From DATFDN01 sp963756545 (GTDB lineage: Bacteria; Pseudomonadota; Alphaproteobacteria; Acetobacterales; Acetobacteraceae), in assembly GCA_963756545.1 (NCBI GenBank), contig CAVWNY010000003.1, positions 558,001 through 622,000 of the forward strand: 64,000 nt of DNA, given 5' to 3'. Each line of letters opens with the position of its first letter. The first letter of the stretch is position 1. The translations under genes were made by a program, and so were the position numbers. The notes beneath the pieces are model-generated. The model made no database searches and was not told the DNA's origin. It saw nothing but the letters and a program-made list of their open reading frames with translations. Below are positions 9,712-18,900 of the stretch, piece by piece.

Positions 9712-10691
9712 TAAACGAGCGCCTCCACCGGGGCGCGGATGCAGGCCGCGCGGTGGCCGGACGACAGCAGGCGCAACGGCGGCTCGGCCCGCACGCAGGC
9801 GGGGGCGGCGAAGACGCAGCGCGGATGGAACCGGCAGCCCTCGGGCAGGTCGAAGGGGGGCGGGACGGCGCCGTCGATCGCGATCAGGCGCGAGCGCGTC
9901 TCCTCCACGCGGGGAATGCTGCCCAGCAGCCCCAAGGTGTAGGGGTGCTGCGGGTCGTCGAACACCGCCGCGCCGGCCGCCCGCTCCACCACGCGCCCTG
10001 CGTACATCACGGCGACATCGTCGGCCATCTCGGCGACGATGCCGAGGTCGTGCGTGATCAGGATGATCGCCATGCCGCTCTGCTGCTGAAGCTCGCGCAG
10101 CAGATCGAGGATTTGCGCCTGCACGGTGACGTCGAGCGCGGTCGTCGGCTCGTCGGCGATCAGCAGGTCGGGCGCGCAGGCGAGCGCCATCGCGATCATC
10201 ACCCGCTGGCGCATCCCGCCCGACATCTGGTGCGGATACTCGTCGAACCGGCGCGCGGGCGAGGGGATGCGCACCCGGCCCAGCGCCTCGATCGCGCGGG
10301 CGCGCAGCGCGGCGGCGGAGGCGGCGCGGTCGTGTGCGCGCATCGCCTCGGTGATCTGGTCGCCCACGGTGAAGACCGGGTTAAGGCTGGTCATCGGCTC
10401 CTGGAAGATCATGGCGATGCGCCGGCCCCGGATCGCCCGGATCGCCGCCGGCGGCAGGCTCAGCAGATCCTGCCCGTCGAACAGGATGCGCCCCGCCGCG
10501 ACCCGGCCGGGTGAGGGCACGAGGCGCATGATCGACAGCGACAGCATCGACTTGCCGCAGCCGGATTCGCCCACAATCCCGAGCGTGCGCCCGCGCGGGA
10601 CAGCGAGATCGACGCCATCGACGGCGGCGACCGTGCCCTGGTGGGTCTGGAACACGGTGCGCAGGCCCTCGATGGAGAGGAGGGGGGTCAC
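9711..10691 (-). CDS. Oligopeptide/dipeptide ABC transporter ATP-binding protein (DppD/OppD type)
   Basis: A 326-residue ATPase with GESGCGKSM as Walker A, QMSGGMRQRVMIAMA as signature and LLIADEPTTALDVT as Walker B. The C-terminal domain has GCRFHPRCVFAAPAC. The frame is open back to an ATG at 10748, but those extra 19 residues are encoded by a dispersed repeat (family B, copy 2), so the GTG at 10691 (VTPLLSIEGLR) is the better start. It is the partner of the overlapping DppF-type ATPase. Likely cargo is short peptides, or nickel or glutathione, by family only. Confidence 0.9.
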
Positions 10692-10708
10692 GTCGCCTTT
10701 CACGCGCG

Positions 10709-10800
10709 ACCCCTCCCCCAAGGGGAGGGGAGACGTAAGAAGCACCACGCCATCTTCTCCCCCTCCCTTTGCGGGAGGGGGCTGGTGGGAGGGGTTGCGG
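10709..10800. repeat. Dispersed pyrimidine/purine palindrome (family B), copy 2
   Basis: Two hairpins of the CCCCTCCCCCAAGGGGAGGGG and CCCCCTCCCTTTGCGGGAGGGGG type, as in the copies at 4321 and 14992. It lies between the class II aldolase gene and the dppD-like gene and runs into the apparent 5' extension of dppD. Confidence 0.55.
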
Positions 10801-10809
10801 GAGTTCGCC

Positions 10810-11589
10810 TCACGTCCGGTAATCAGGCCGATCGTTCTCGATCAGCTCCAGCGCGGCCGTCCAGACCATCTCGTAGTGCTCGTCGTTCTCCTGGGCGCGG
10901 AACTGCTCGGCGGTGTGGCGGCAGACGCCGTCGGGCGGAACCAGCAGCTCGGCCCCGCCCGCCATCGCGGCGACCTGCGCCTGACAGGCGCGCTCCAGCA
11001 TGTAGATCATGTGGAACGCCTCGGCGATCGAGGTGCCGCCCACCAGCAGCCCGTGGTTCTGCAACACCATCGCCTTGTGCTCGCCCAGATCCTTCACGAG
11101 CCGTTCGCGCAAGTCGATGTCGAGCGCGATGCCCTTGTAGCCGTGATAGGCGAGGCGGCCGTAGAACTTGAGCGCGTGCTGCGAGAGCGGCAGCAGGCCG
11201 CCTTTCTGCGCCGAGACGGCGATGCCGGCGGCGGTGTGCGTATGGACGACGCACATCAGGTCCTCGCGTGCCATGTGGACGGCCGAATGGATGGTGAAAC
11301 CGGCCGCGTTAACCCGCCGGCTCCGGCCGTCGGCGCCCGCCTCTACGACGTTGCCGTCGAGGTCGATCTTCACCAGGTCGGAGGCGCGCATCCGGTGGAA
11401 ATTCACGCCGTACTCGTTAATCAGGAAATGATGGTCCGGCCCCGGCAGCCGCGCGCTGATATGGGTGTAGATGAAGTCGGTCATCCGATAATGCGCGACA
11501 AGCCGATAGAGCGCGGCAAGGTCGCAGCGGATTTTCCATTCCTGCTCGGAAACGCCAGCCAGCGCGGCCGGCGAGGTGACAATATTCAT
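10810..11589 (-). CDS. Class II aldolase/adducin family protein
   Basis: A 259-residue member of the class II aldolase/adducin fold. Zinc-ligand histidines are seen in VVHTHTAAG (about residue 116) and in LQNHGLLVGG (about 196), and the N-terminal segment THISARLPG is typical. Members include fuculose-phosphate and ribulose-phosphate aldolases, but this branch of soluble 250-260 residue proteins is mostly uncharacterised. It is followed on the same strand by the peptide ABC ATPases after 118 bases containing a repeat, so co-transcription is uncertain. Confidence 0.85.
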   Translation of the reverse strand: MNIVTSPAALAGVSEQEWKIRCDLAALYRLVAHYRMTDFIYTHISARLPGPDHHFLINEYGVNFHRMRASDLVKIDLDGNVVEAGADGRSRRVNAAGFTIHSAVHMAREDLMCVVHTHTAAGIAVSAQKGGLLPLSQHALKFYGRLAYHGYKGIALDIDLRERLVKDLGEHKAMVLQNHGLLVGGTSIAEAFHMIYMLERACQAQVAAMAGGAELLVPPDGVCRHTAEQFRAQENDEHYEMVWTAALELIENDRPDYRT

Positions 11590-11651
11590 TTCTGCTGTCC
11601 TCAGCGGGATTTCCAGCCAAGATCATCGCGCCGGCCCACGGGCAGCGTCAA

Positions 11652-13019
11652 TCAGGCGGCGGCGAGTTGCAGGCGACGGGCCGCCCGCGCACGCCCCATG
11701 AGCGGCAGCAGTGCCCGCATCTCCGGCCCGTGATCGTCGCCGGTGAGCGCGAGGCGCAGCGGCAGGAACAGGGCGCGGCCCTTGCGGCCGGTCTCCTGCT
11801 TGACCGTATCGGTCCAGCTCGGCCAAATCTCCGTGTCCCACGGCTCGGGCGGCAGCGCGTCGAGGGCGGCCCGCAGCATGGCCCGGTCCTCCTCGGCCTC
11901 GACCACCGGGGGGACGATCTCGCCGGCGACCGCGTCCCACCAGCCCCGGGCCTCGGCCAGCAGGTCGAGATTGCCGCGCACCGCCAGCCAGAACGCCTCG
12001 GTCGCCCCCTGCGGCAGCCGGTCGGCGATTTCGGCGAAGCTCAGCTCGCGAAGGATGCGGCGATTCAGCGTCAGGAGCTGCGACGGGTCGAAGCGGGCCG
12101 CCGCGCGCGAGACGCGGGCAAGGTCGAAGCCCGCGATCAGCTCGGCCATCGTCGCCGGCTCGGGATCGTCCGAGGTGCCGATCCGCGCTAGATAGGCGGC
12201 AAGCGCGCGCGGCTCGTTGCCGTCGGCGCGCAGCGAGCGGAGCGACACCGAATCCAGGCGCTTCGAGAGCTTGTCGCCCGTGGCGTCCAGCAGCAGCGGC
12301 AGGTGCGCGAAACCGATGCGGCCGGGATCGGCGCCCAGGGCCGCGAACAGGTCGCGCTGCACCGCCGTGTTGGTCACATGGTCGGCGCCCCGGATCACGT
12401 GCGTCACCCCCGCCGCGATGTCGTCCACCACCGAGGTGAGCGTATAAAGCGGCGTGCCGTCCGCGCGGACCAGCACGGGGTCCGACACAGTCGCTAGCTT
12501 CACCTGCTGGGCGCCCATCACGAGGTCGTCCCAGGCGGCGATGCCGTCGCTCAGTCGAAAGCGCCAATAGGGACGCTTCCCGCCGGCCTCGGCCGCCTGC
12601 CGCTGCGCGTCGGTGAGCTTCAGCATCACGCGGTCGTAGACCGGCGGCTTTTTCTGGCGGGCGCGACGCTCGCGCTTGGCGTCAAGCTCCTGCTTCGTCT
12701 CGAAGCACGGATAGAGCCGGCCCGACGCCTTCAGCCGCTCGGCCGCCGCCGCATAGAGATCGAGCCGGTCTGACTGGCGGAAGCTGTCGTCCCAGTCGAT
12801 GCCCAGCCAGCGCAGGTCGTGGCGGATCGCCTCCTCATAGTCGGCGCGGGAGCGTTCGGCGTCGGTGTCGTCGATGCGGAGCAGAAAGCGCCCGCCATGG
12901 CGGCGGGCGAACAGGAAGTTCATCAGCGCCAGACGGGCGTTGCCCGCGTGCAGATATCCGGTCGGGCTCGGCGCGAAACGGGTGACGATCTCAATCATGG
13001 GCTCGTTCATGCGAAGCAA
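11652..13019 (-). CDS. gltX: Glutamyl-tRNA synthetase
   Basis: A 455-residue class I aminoacyl-tRNA synthetase that charges tRNA(Glu), and in many alphaproteobacteria also tRNA(Gln). The first signature is FAPSPTGYLHAGN (His at residue 24) and the second is KLSKR at residues 250-254, both in the right spacing. The C-terminal anticodon-binding part is present, so it is a full synthetase and not the short GluQ-type. The ATG at 13010 (MNEPMIEIV) is an alternative start three codons in. It begins one base after the upstream small acidic protein gene ends, so the two are probably co-transcribed. Alphaproteobacteria often carry two GltX copies; which one this is cannot be told. Confidence 0.93.
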   Translation of the reverse strand: MLRMNEPMIEIVTRFAPSPTGYLHAGNARLALMNFLFARRHGGRFLLRIDDTDAERSRADYEEAIRHDLRWLGIDWDDSFRQSDRLDLYAAAAERLKASGRLYPCFETKQELDAKRERRARQKKPPVYDRVMLKLTDAQRQAAEAGGKRPYWRFRLSDGIAAWDDLVMGAQQVKLATVSDPVLVRADGTPLYTLTSVVDDIAAGVTHVIRGADHVTNTAVQRDLFAALGADPGRIGFAHLPLLLDATGDKLSKRLDSVSLRSLRADGNEPRALAAYLARIGTSDDPEPATMAELIAGFDLARVSRAAARFDPSQLLTLNRRILRELSFAEIADRLPQGATEAFWLAVRGNLDLLAEARGWWDAVAGEIVPPVVEAEEDRAMLRAALDALPPEPWDTEIWPSWTDTVKQETGRKGRALFLPLRLALTGDDHGPEMRALLPLMGRARAARRLQLAAA

Positions 13020-13020
13020 C

Positions 13021-13407
13021 TCACTCTGCGTCCTCCTCCTCTTCGTCCTCGCCGATCCGGCGCGGGTCGAGCGCGCGCCAGTCGCGCTCCTCGGCCCCGG
13101 CGCGCTGGTCGGCGAAGTCTCCCAGCTCGTTGGCGCTGCGCCAGGCCGCGTCGCCGCCGTCGATCACCTCGGCGTCCTCGCCATAGGCGAACCACGCCTC
13201 CAGCACTTGCTTCGTCGTTGATCCGGGCGCCCAGCACCGCTCGACGGAATCGCGCACGTAGCGGCGCGCGAAGGCGTTCGCCTGCATCAGGGTGGCGAAG
13301 CCGCCGATCTCCTCCACGACGTTGTCCTCCGCGCCGCCCGAGAGATCGCGGATGCGCACGCGCCAGCCCCCGGACGGGGCGAACAGGTCATTCACCGGGT
13401 CGGACAT
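13021..13407 (-). CDS. Conserved-looking small acidic protein upstream of gltX
   Basis: A 128-residue soluble protein. No family was recognised with certainty. Codon use matches the neighbours, and the frame is open and tightly packed against gltX, which supports it being real. The middle has an alternation of hydrophobic and charged residues (VEEIGGFATLMQANAFARRYVRDS), suggesting a small alpha/beta fold. The tail ends in a run of aspartate and glutamate (GEDEEEEDAE). Function is unknown; co-transcription with gltX is inferred from the one-base spacing. Confidence 0.65.
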   Translation of the reverse strand: MSDPVNDLFAPSGGWRVRIRDLSGGAEDNVVEEIGGFATLMQANAFARRYVRDSVERCWAPGSTTKQVLEAWFAYGEDAEVIDGGDAAWRSANELGDFADQRAGAEERDWRALDPRRIGEDEEEEDAE

Positions 13408-13457
13408 GCCGCAAGCTAGGCACCCGTGTCGGCTGAATCAACGCCAGGCGTAGCGGG

Positions 13458-14126
13458 CTACCGCGCGGCCGTCGCCAGACGCCGCTCGTACCACTGCGCG
13501 AGCATCGTGCTGGGGAACAGCAGCACGAAATAGATCAGCGCGACGACCGTGTACACCTCCAGCGGGCGATAGGTGGTCTCGGTGATGATCGTGCCTTGGT
13601 ACAGCAGGTCGGGAACCGCGATCGTGGAGATGAGCGAGGTGTTCTTGAGCTGGGTGATGGACTGGCTCACGAAGGGCGGAATCATCCGGCGCACCGCCTG
13701 CGGCAGGATCACGAACCGCATCATCTGCCAGCGCGACAGACCGAGCGCGCGCGCCGCGTCCCATTGACCGCGTTCGATGGAGATGATGCCGGCCCGGAAG
13801 ATCTCGGCGTAGAAGACGCCCGTGTAGAGGGAAAGCGTGGCGCCGGCGGCGGCGAGCGCCGGGATCTGCACATGCAGCAGCACCGGCAGCGCGTAATAGA
13901 TCCACACGAGCTGCACCAGCAGCGGCGTGCAGCGAAACACCTCGATCAGCGCGATCAGGGGTGCGTTCACCAGCGCCGAGCGCGACAGCCGCCCGACCCC
14001 GATCAGCAGCCCCAGCACCAGCCCGCAGAAGATGGTTCCGGCCGTGAAGCCGAGCGTGACCAGCGTGCCGCGCCACAGCAGAGGCCAGTACTGGACGAGC
14101 GAGCCGAAATCCCACGTGTAGTGCAC
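13458..14126 (-). CDS. Polar amino-acid ABC transporter permease (HisM/GlnP family)
   Basis: A 222-residue inner-membrane permease with about five membrane spans. The N-terminal segment TLVTLGFTAGTIFCGLVLG and the family signature EIFRAGIISIERGQWDAARALG (the EAA loop that contacts the ATPase) are clear. LPQAVRRMIPPF follows in the right place. Such permeases carry polar amino acids together with a second permease, an ATPase and a periplasmic binding protein, and none of these is adjacent. It is separated by 18 bases from the alpha/beta hydrolase gene upstream, so the two may be co-transcribed. Confidence 0.9.
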   Translation of the reverse strand: MHYTWDFGSLVQYWPLLWRGTLVTLGFTAGTIFCGLVLGLLIGVGRLSRSALVNAPLIALIEVFRCTPLLVQLVWIYYALPVLLHVQIPALAAAGATLSLYTGVFYAEIFRAGIISIERGQWDAARALGLSRWQMMRFVILPQAVRRMIPPFVSQSITQLKNTSLISTIAVPDLLYQGTIITETTYRPLEVYTVVALIYFVLLFPSTMLAQWYERRLATAAR

Positions 14127-14144
14127 GCGCCCGCCCCGGGGTGC

Positions 14145-14951
14145 CTAGGTCCGGCCGCGCTGCTGGTCGAGCCAGCCGAGCATGATCCGGTTGAACATCT
14201 CCGGATGCTCGACGTTGGGAAAGTGCCTTGCGTCGGCGATCTCCTCGTAGCGGGCGCCCGGCACCAGCGCGGCGAGGCCGCGGTTCTGCGCCGGCGGCGT
14301 GCCGACGTCCTCGGCCCCGCAGACCACGAGCGCGGGCACGCGCACCGACGGAAGCTCGGCGGTGAAGTCGAAATTCAGGATCGCCGCGCAGCAGCCGAGA
14401 TAGCCGGCGGGCGTGGTGGCCTGCACGGTGTCGCGGATCTGGCGCCAGCGCGCCGGGTTGCGCGCCTTGAAAGCGTCCGTCAGCCATCGTTCGGTCGTGG
14501 CATCGGCGAGCGGCGCGAGCGAGTTCGCGCCTCGGACCGTCGCCATTCGCTGATCCCAGGGATCGCGAGCCCCACCCGGGCTGGCGGGCAGAGTGTCGCA
14601 CCATAGCGCCGACAGCAGCTTGCCGCCGTGCGCGATCGCGAAGGCCTGGCCGAGCATCCCGCCGATCGACAGCCCGATATAGTGGACCCGCGCGATGCCG
14701 AGCGCGTCGAGCGCCGTCGCCACGTCGGCGGCGAGCGCCGTCATCGTGTAGTCGCCCGCCACCGGGTCGCTACCGCCATGCCCGCGCATGTCTAGCCGCA
14801 GGACGCGGTAGCCCTGCGCAAGCAGCGCCGGAACCTGCTCGGCCCACATGCCGCCGTCGGCGGCGAGCGAGTGGGTGAAGCACACGACCGGCCCGGAATC
14901 AGGCCCGAGCAGGTCATAGGCGATGAACCGGTTGTCGATCGGCAGTTTCAT
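14145..14951 (-). CDS. Alpha/beta hydrolase, 3-oxoadipate enol-lactonase-like
   Basis: A 268-residue alpha/beta-fold hydrolase of the PcaD/3-oxoadipate enol-lactonase type. The nucleophile elbow is GLSIGG, the oxyanion region is FTHSLAADGGMW, and RLDMRGHGGSD is typical. The acid is probably Asp in CGAEDVGTPP and the base His in ADARHFPNVE. Beta-ketoadipate pathway genes are not nearby, so the substrate may differ. The start is supported by the conserved N-terminal strand. It precedes the amino-acid permease on the same strand. Confidence 0.85.
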   Translation of the reverse strand: MKLPIDNRFIAYDLLGPDSGPVVCFTHSLAADGGMWAEQVPALLAQGYRVLRLDMRGHGGSDPVAGDYTMTALAADVATALDALGIARVHYIGLSIGGMLGQAFAIAHGGKLLSALWCDTLPASPGGARDPWDQRMATVRGANSLAPLADATTERWLTDAFKARNPARWRQIRDTVQATTPAGYLGCCAAILNFDFTAELPSVRVPALVVCGAEDVGTPPAQNRGLAALVPGARYEEIADARHFPNVEHPEMFNRIMLGWLDQQRGRT

Positions 14952-14991
14952 GGCGGATTCCTCTCAGACCAGCGGACGTGCGTTTCGACCC

Positions 14992-15076
14992 GTCCCCCAA
15001 CCCCTCCTGCAAGGGGAGGGGCGGAGTAGCGGCGGCTCTCTCCTACCTCCCTCTCCACCCCTGGCGGGAGGGGTCG
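14992..15076. repeat. Dispersed pyrimidine/purine palindrome (family B), copy 3
   Basis: Hairpin pair of the form CCCCTCCTGCAAGGGGAGGGG and CCACCCCTGGCGGGAGGGG. It matches the copies at 4321 and 10709 in layout and fills the gap between the CoA-transferase subunit gene and the alpha/beta hydrolase gene. Confidence 0.5.
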
Positions 15077-15083
15077 GGCGCGA

Positions 15084-15911
15084 TCATTCGGCGGCCGCTT
15101 GCGCGGGACACGCGAGGACGTAGCGCTCCAAATACGCCCGGAATCCCTCGTCGGTCCTCGCCAGCCTTGCGTATTCGGCGAAATGCGCGGCGTCGGCCGG
15201 GTATTCGTCAAGCAGCGCGGCGGGCCAAGCGCCGCGTTCGGCCACCGCTACCGCCTCGATGTAGGTCGCCGAGATCGTGCCCGCCGCGAGGCATTCGTGG
15301 TCGAGCAGGTTCGTTTCGGTGAGCCGCTCCACCGTCACCAGCGTCCGTCGCGCGGCGTGCGCCATCGTCGCCAGCTCGTGGCGGCGGCCCACGTAAACGT
15401 TGCCGTCCCGATCGGCCATGATGGCGTGGAAGGCCGCGATGTCCGGCGACAGCGCGGGCAGCAGCACGATCGGGTCGCCCCCGTCGGCGAACGGATTGTC
15501 GATCACCCGCCAGTCCGGCCTGTGCGCCAGGATGTCGCTGCCGAGGATGCCCCGCAACGGCATGAACGGCACGCCCTTCTCGGCGGCCTGCAACATGGTG
15601 TGGATTGCCGGGCAGGTCGCGTCGGTCATGCTGATCCGCCCGGCCTTCAGCGCCGCCCCGAAGCGCGGCGCGAAACCAGCTTCGCCGAGCGAGACGCCGG
15701 AGCTTTGCACCGACGCCACGCAACCGGCGCCGATCAGCAGGTCGGTCGCATATCCCGACACCGGCACCCCAAGCACCCGCAGCTTCCGCCGCCCGGCTCG
15801 CACCAGCGCACGGGCGAGCGCGGAAGGCGTCAGAGAGTTGTCCGGCGGCAGCGCGAGCACCGCGCCATCCGGCACCAAGGCTGTGAGGTCTTCGAGGGCG
15901 ACGATCGGCAT
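15084..15911 (-). CDS. Family I CoA-transferase alpha subunit-like protein (GctA/PcaI type)
   Basis: A 275-residue protein resembling the alpha subunit of glutaconate or 3-oxoacid CoA-transferases. The N-terminus (LVPDGAVLALP) aligns with the glycine-rich subunit A loop, and the middle (FMPLRGILGSDIL, then DGNVYVGRRHELATMAHAARRTLVTVE) is typical. The catalytic glutamate of this enzyme class sits on the beta subunit, and no beta-subunit gene is next to it: smc lies on one side and the hydrolase on the other. It may act with a partner encoded elsewhere, or have lost transferase activity. Confidence 0.78.
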   Translation of the reverse strand: MPIVALEDLTALVPDGAVLALPPDNSLTPSALARALVRAGRRKLRVLGVPVSGYATDLLIGAGCVASVQSSGVSLGEAGFAPRFGAALKAGRISMTDATCPAIHTMLQAAEKGVPFMPLRGILGSDILAHRPDWRVIDNPFADGGDPIVLLPALSPDIAAFHAIMADRDGNVYVGRRHELATMAHAARRTLVTVERLTETNLLDHECLAAGTISATYIEAVAVAERGAWPAALLDEYPADAAHFAEYARLARTDEGFRAYLERYVLACPAQAAAE

Positions 15912-15965
15912 GGGCGGGCCTCCTGCCCGATAGCATAGCGGAGTGCGCCCCGACGGGAAGGCGGG

Positions 15966-18900
15966 CTACTCGGCGGCCATCCGCTGCGGTTCCACCAGCC
16001 GCTCGGCCGACTGAAGATCGACCGACAGCAGGCGGGAGATGCCGCGCTCTTGCATCGTCACCCCGTAGAGCCGGTCCATGCGCGCCATCGTCAGGGGATG
16101 GTGCGTGACCACCAGGAAGCGCGTCCCGGTCTCGCGCACCATGTCGTCGAGCAGCGCGCAGAAGCGGTCCACGTTGGCGTCGTCGAGGGGCGCGTCCACC
16201 TCGTCCAGCACGCAGATCGGCGCGGGATTGCAGCCGAATACGGCGAAGATCAGCGACAGCGCGGTGAGCGCCTGCTCGCCGCCCGACAGCAGCGACAAGG
16301 TCGCGAGCTTCTTGCCGGGCGGCTGGGCATAGATCTCCAGCCCCGCCTCCAGCGGATCATCCGAGCCGACCAGCGCGAGATGCGCGCGCCCGCCGTTGAA
16401 CATGCGGGAGAACAGCGCCTGGAAATTGCGATCGACCTGCTCGAAGACCTGGGCCAGCCGCTCGCGCCCCTCCCGGTTCAGATGGCCGATCGAGCCGCGC
16501 AGCTTGGCGATGGCGGTGCCGATCTCGGCGCGATCGGCCTCGATGGTGGCGATCTGGCGCTCGATCTCCTCGACCTCCACCTCGGCGCGGAGGTTGACCG
16601 GCCCCATCTCGTCGCGCTCCTTGACCAGACGATCCAGTTTGCGGCGAGCCTTCTCCTCGGCCTCGGCGTCGCAAGTTTCCGGCGGGTCCGGCAGCGCGGG
16701 GTTGACGCCAAGCCGCTCCAGGATGCGCTCGGCGACGCTGCCCCACTCGTGATCGGCCTGCGTGGCCTCGGCTTCGGCGCGCACCGCGCCCTCGCGCGCC
16801 GTGCCGGCGGCGGCCTCCGCGGCGCGCGCGGCGCGTTCGGCCTCGGCGGCCTGCCGGCTCGCCCCGGCCAGCGTCTCCGCCGCGCGCCAATGCGCCGCTT
16901 CGGCTGCCTGGAGCGCCGCCTGCGCCTCGGCCTTCGCCTCGGCGAACTGGCCTGGCGCGGCGGCGAGCGTGGCGCGTTCCGTTTCAGCCTCGCGGCTTCT
17001 CGCCACGAGATCCGCCAGCCGCCCCGCCGCGTCGGTCGCGCGGTCGCGCCAGTCCTGCCGCTCCCGTGCGATCGCCGGCCGCCGCGCCGCGCGGGCCGCT
17101 GCCTCCCGCGTCAGGCTGTCCCGCGCGCCACGGGCCGAACCCTCCGCTGCGCGGGCATGGGCAAGCGTGGCGCGGGCCTGGTCCACGGCGGCGCGCAGGC
17201 CGGTGATGTCGGGCAGCGCGGCGTGCGCCTGTTGCGCCTCCGCAAGCGCGCTTGCGGCCTCCTCGTGCTCAGGTGTCAGCGCCGCCACCTGCTGCTCGGC
17301 CGCGGCCAGCCGGGCGGCGGCGCCCTCGGCCAGGGTGCGGAGATGCGCGGCAGCGGCCCGCGCGCCTTCGACACGCTGCTCGGCCTCCCGGCGGACTTGC
17401 CGGGTCCGCTGCTCGGCGGCGGTCGCCTCGCGCTCGCCCGCCTCGGCGGCGCCACGGGCGGCGGCAGCCTCTTTCGCGCGTGCCTCGGCCATGGCAAGGT
17501 CGGCCCGCAGCGTAATCAGGCGGTTGCGCTGGCGCAGCCGGACGGCGGCGGCGGTGGGGGCGCCGGCCCGGATCGTGTAGCCGTCCCAGCGCCAGACGGC
17601 GCCGGCGGCGGACACCAGGGTCTGGCCGGGCGCGAGCCGCGCCTGCGACGCATCCCCCGCCGCGTCGTCCGCCACGAGGCCGATCTGCGACAGCGCGCGC
17701 GCCAGCGCTGCCGGACCCTGTGCGATGCCCGAGAACGCTTGCGCGCCGTCCGGCAGCGCTGGCGGATCAAGCCGCGGCAGTGCGCGCCAGTGGCGGGCGG
17801 CGGCGGGATCGGCGGCGGAGGTCAGCTCTTCGCCAAGCACCGCGCCGAGCGCTGCCTCCAGTCCCGCCGGGACCGACACGGCATCGACCATCGGCGGCCA
17901 ACGCTCGCCGTCCTTCACGGCGAGAATTTCCGCGAGCGCACGCGCCTCGGCGGCTAGTCTGGACCGCACCGCCTCGGCCGCGGACACCAGGGCACGCGCG
18001 TCAGCCAACGCGGATTGCGCGGCAATGCGGGTCTGTTCGGCGCCTTCCTGCGCCGCGCGGGCGGCCACCTGCCCGGCCTCGGCGGCTTCCTGCTCGTCGA
18101 AGGCGGCCGCGAGGCGGGCGGGATCGACGGCCTGGGCGCGGATGCGGTCCAGCTCCCGGGTCGCGCGGTCGAGTTGCTCGGCGGCCCGACGCGCCCGCGC
18201 CTCGGCCTCGCGCAGAAGCTGACCGGCAGCCTGCGCGCGGGCAGACGCCTCGGCGGCGGCCTCGGTGGCGCGGTTGGCATCCGCCTCCGACGCGCGCGCC
18301 GCCTCGGCGGCCTCGGCCGCCGCGGTATCGGCGGCCTCCAGGCGAGCGGGATGGACGGCATCCGCCTCCGCGAGCCGGGCGTCCTCGACGCCAAGCCGCG
18401 CCTCGGCGGCGGCGGCATCACGGCTTGCCTGCTCGGCGTGCCCCATGTCTTTCCCGATCTGCGCCGCCCGCCGCTCGGCCTCCGCCAGAGCAGCACGCGC
18501 GCGCGCCTCCTCGGCGGCGATCTGCTCACCGGCGATGCGGCGGCGTTCGAGCGCGGTCCGCGCCTCGGACTCGGTCTCGCGCAGGCTTGGCAAGGCCGCC
18601 GCGTTCTCCTCGGCGCCCGTTCGCGCGGCTTTTGCCGCCGTCTCGGCCGCGACCACGGCATCCCGTGCCGCCATCACAGCATCGCGCGCCGCCGCGCGCG
18701 CCCGCTCCACCCTGGCGCGCTGGATCGAGAGCAGTTCGGATTCGCCCGCGCGGATCGCGCCGGAGATGTTGCGATATCGGCTCGCCTGCCGGGCCTGGCG
18801 CTTGAGGCCGCCAAGCTGCGTGTCCAACTGGCCCTTGAGGTCCTCGGCCCGCGCGAGGTTCGCCTCCGCCTGGCGCAGCTTCAGCTCCGCCTCGTGGCGG

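Noticed and set aside
13438..14604. Long arginine-rich frame on the minus strand spanning the permease and the hydrolase
   Set aside because: It is the shifted frame of the two real genes; the composition is arginine- and histidine-rich and no domain is present.
16050..17957. Long open frame on the plus strand opposite smc
   Set aside because: It is the antisense of the coiled-coil and head region, an artefact of high GC.
17720..18805. Arginine- and proline-rich frame opposite smc
   Set aside because: Shadow of the coiled coil in another frame, without any domain.
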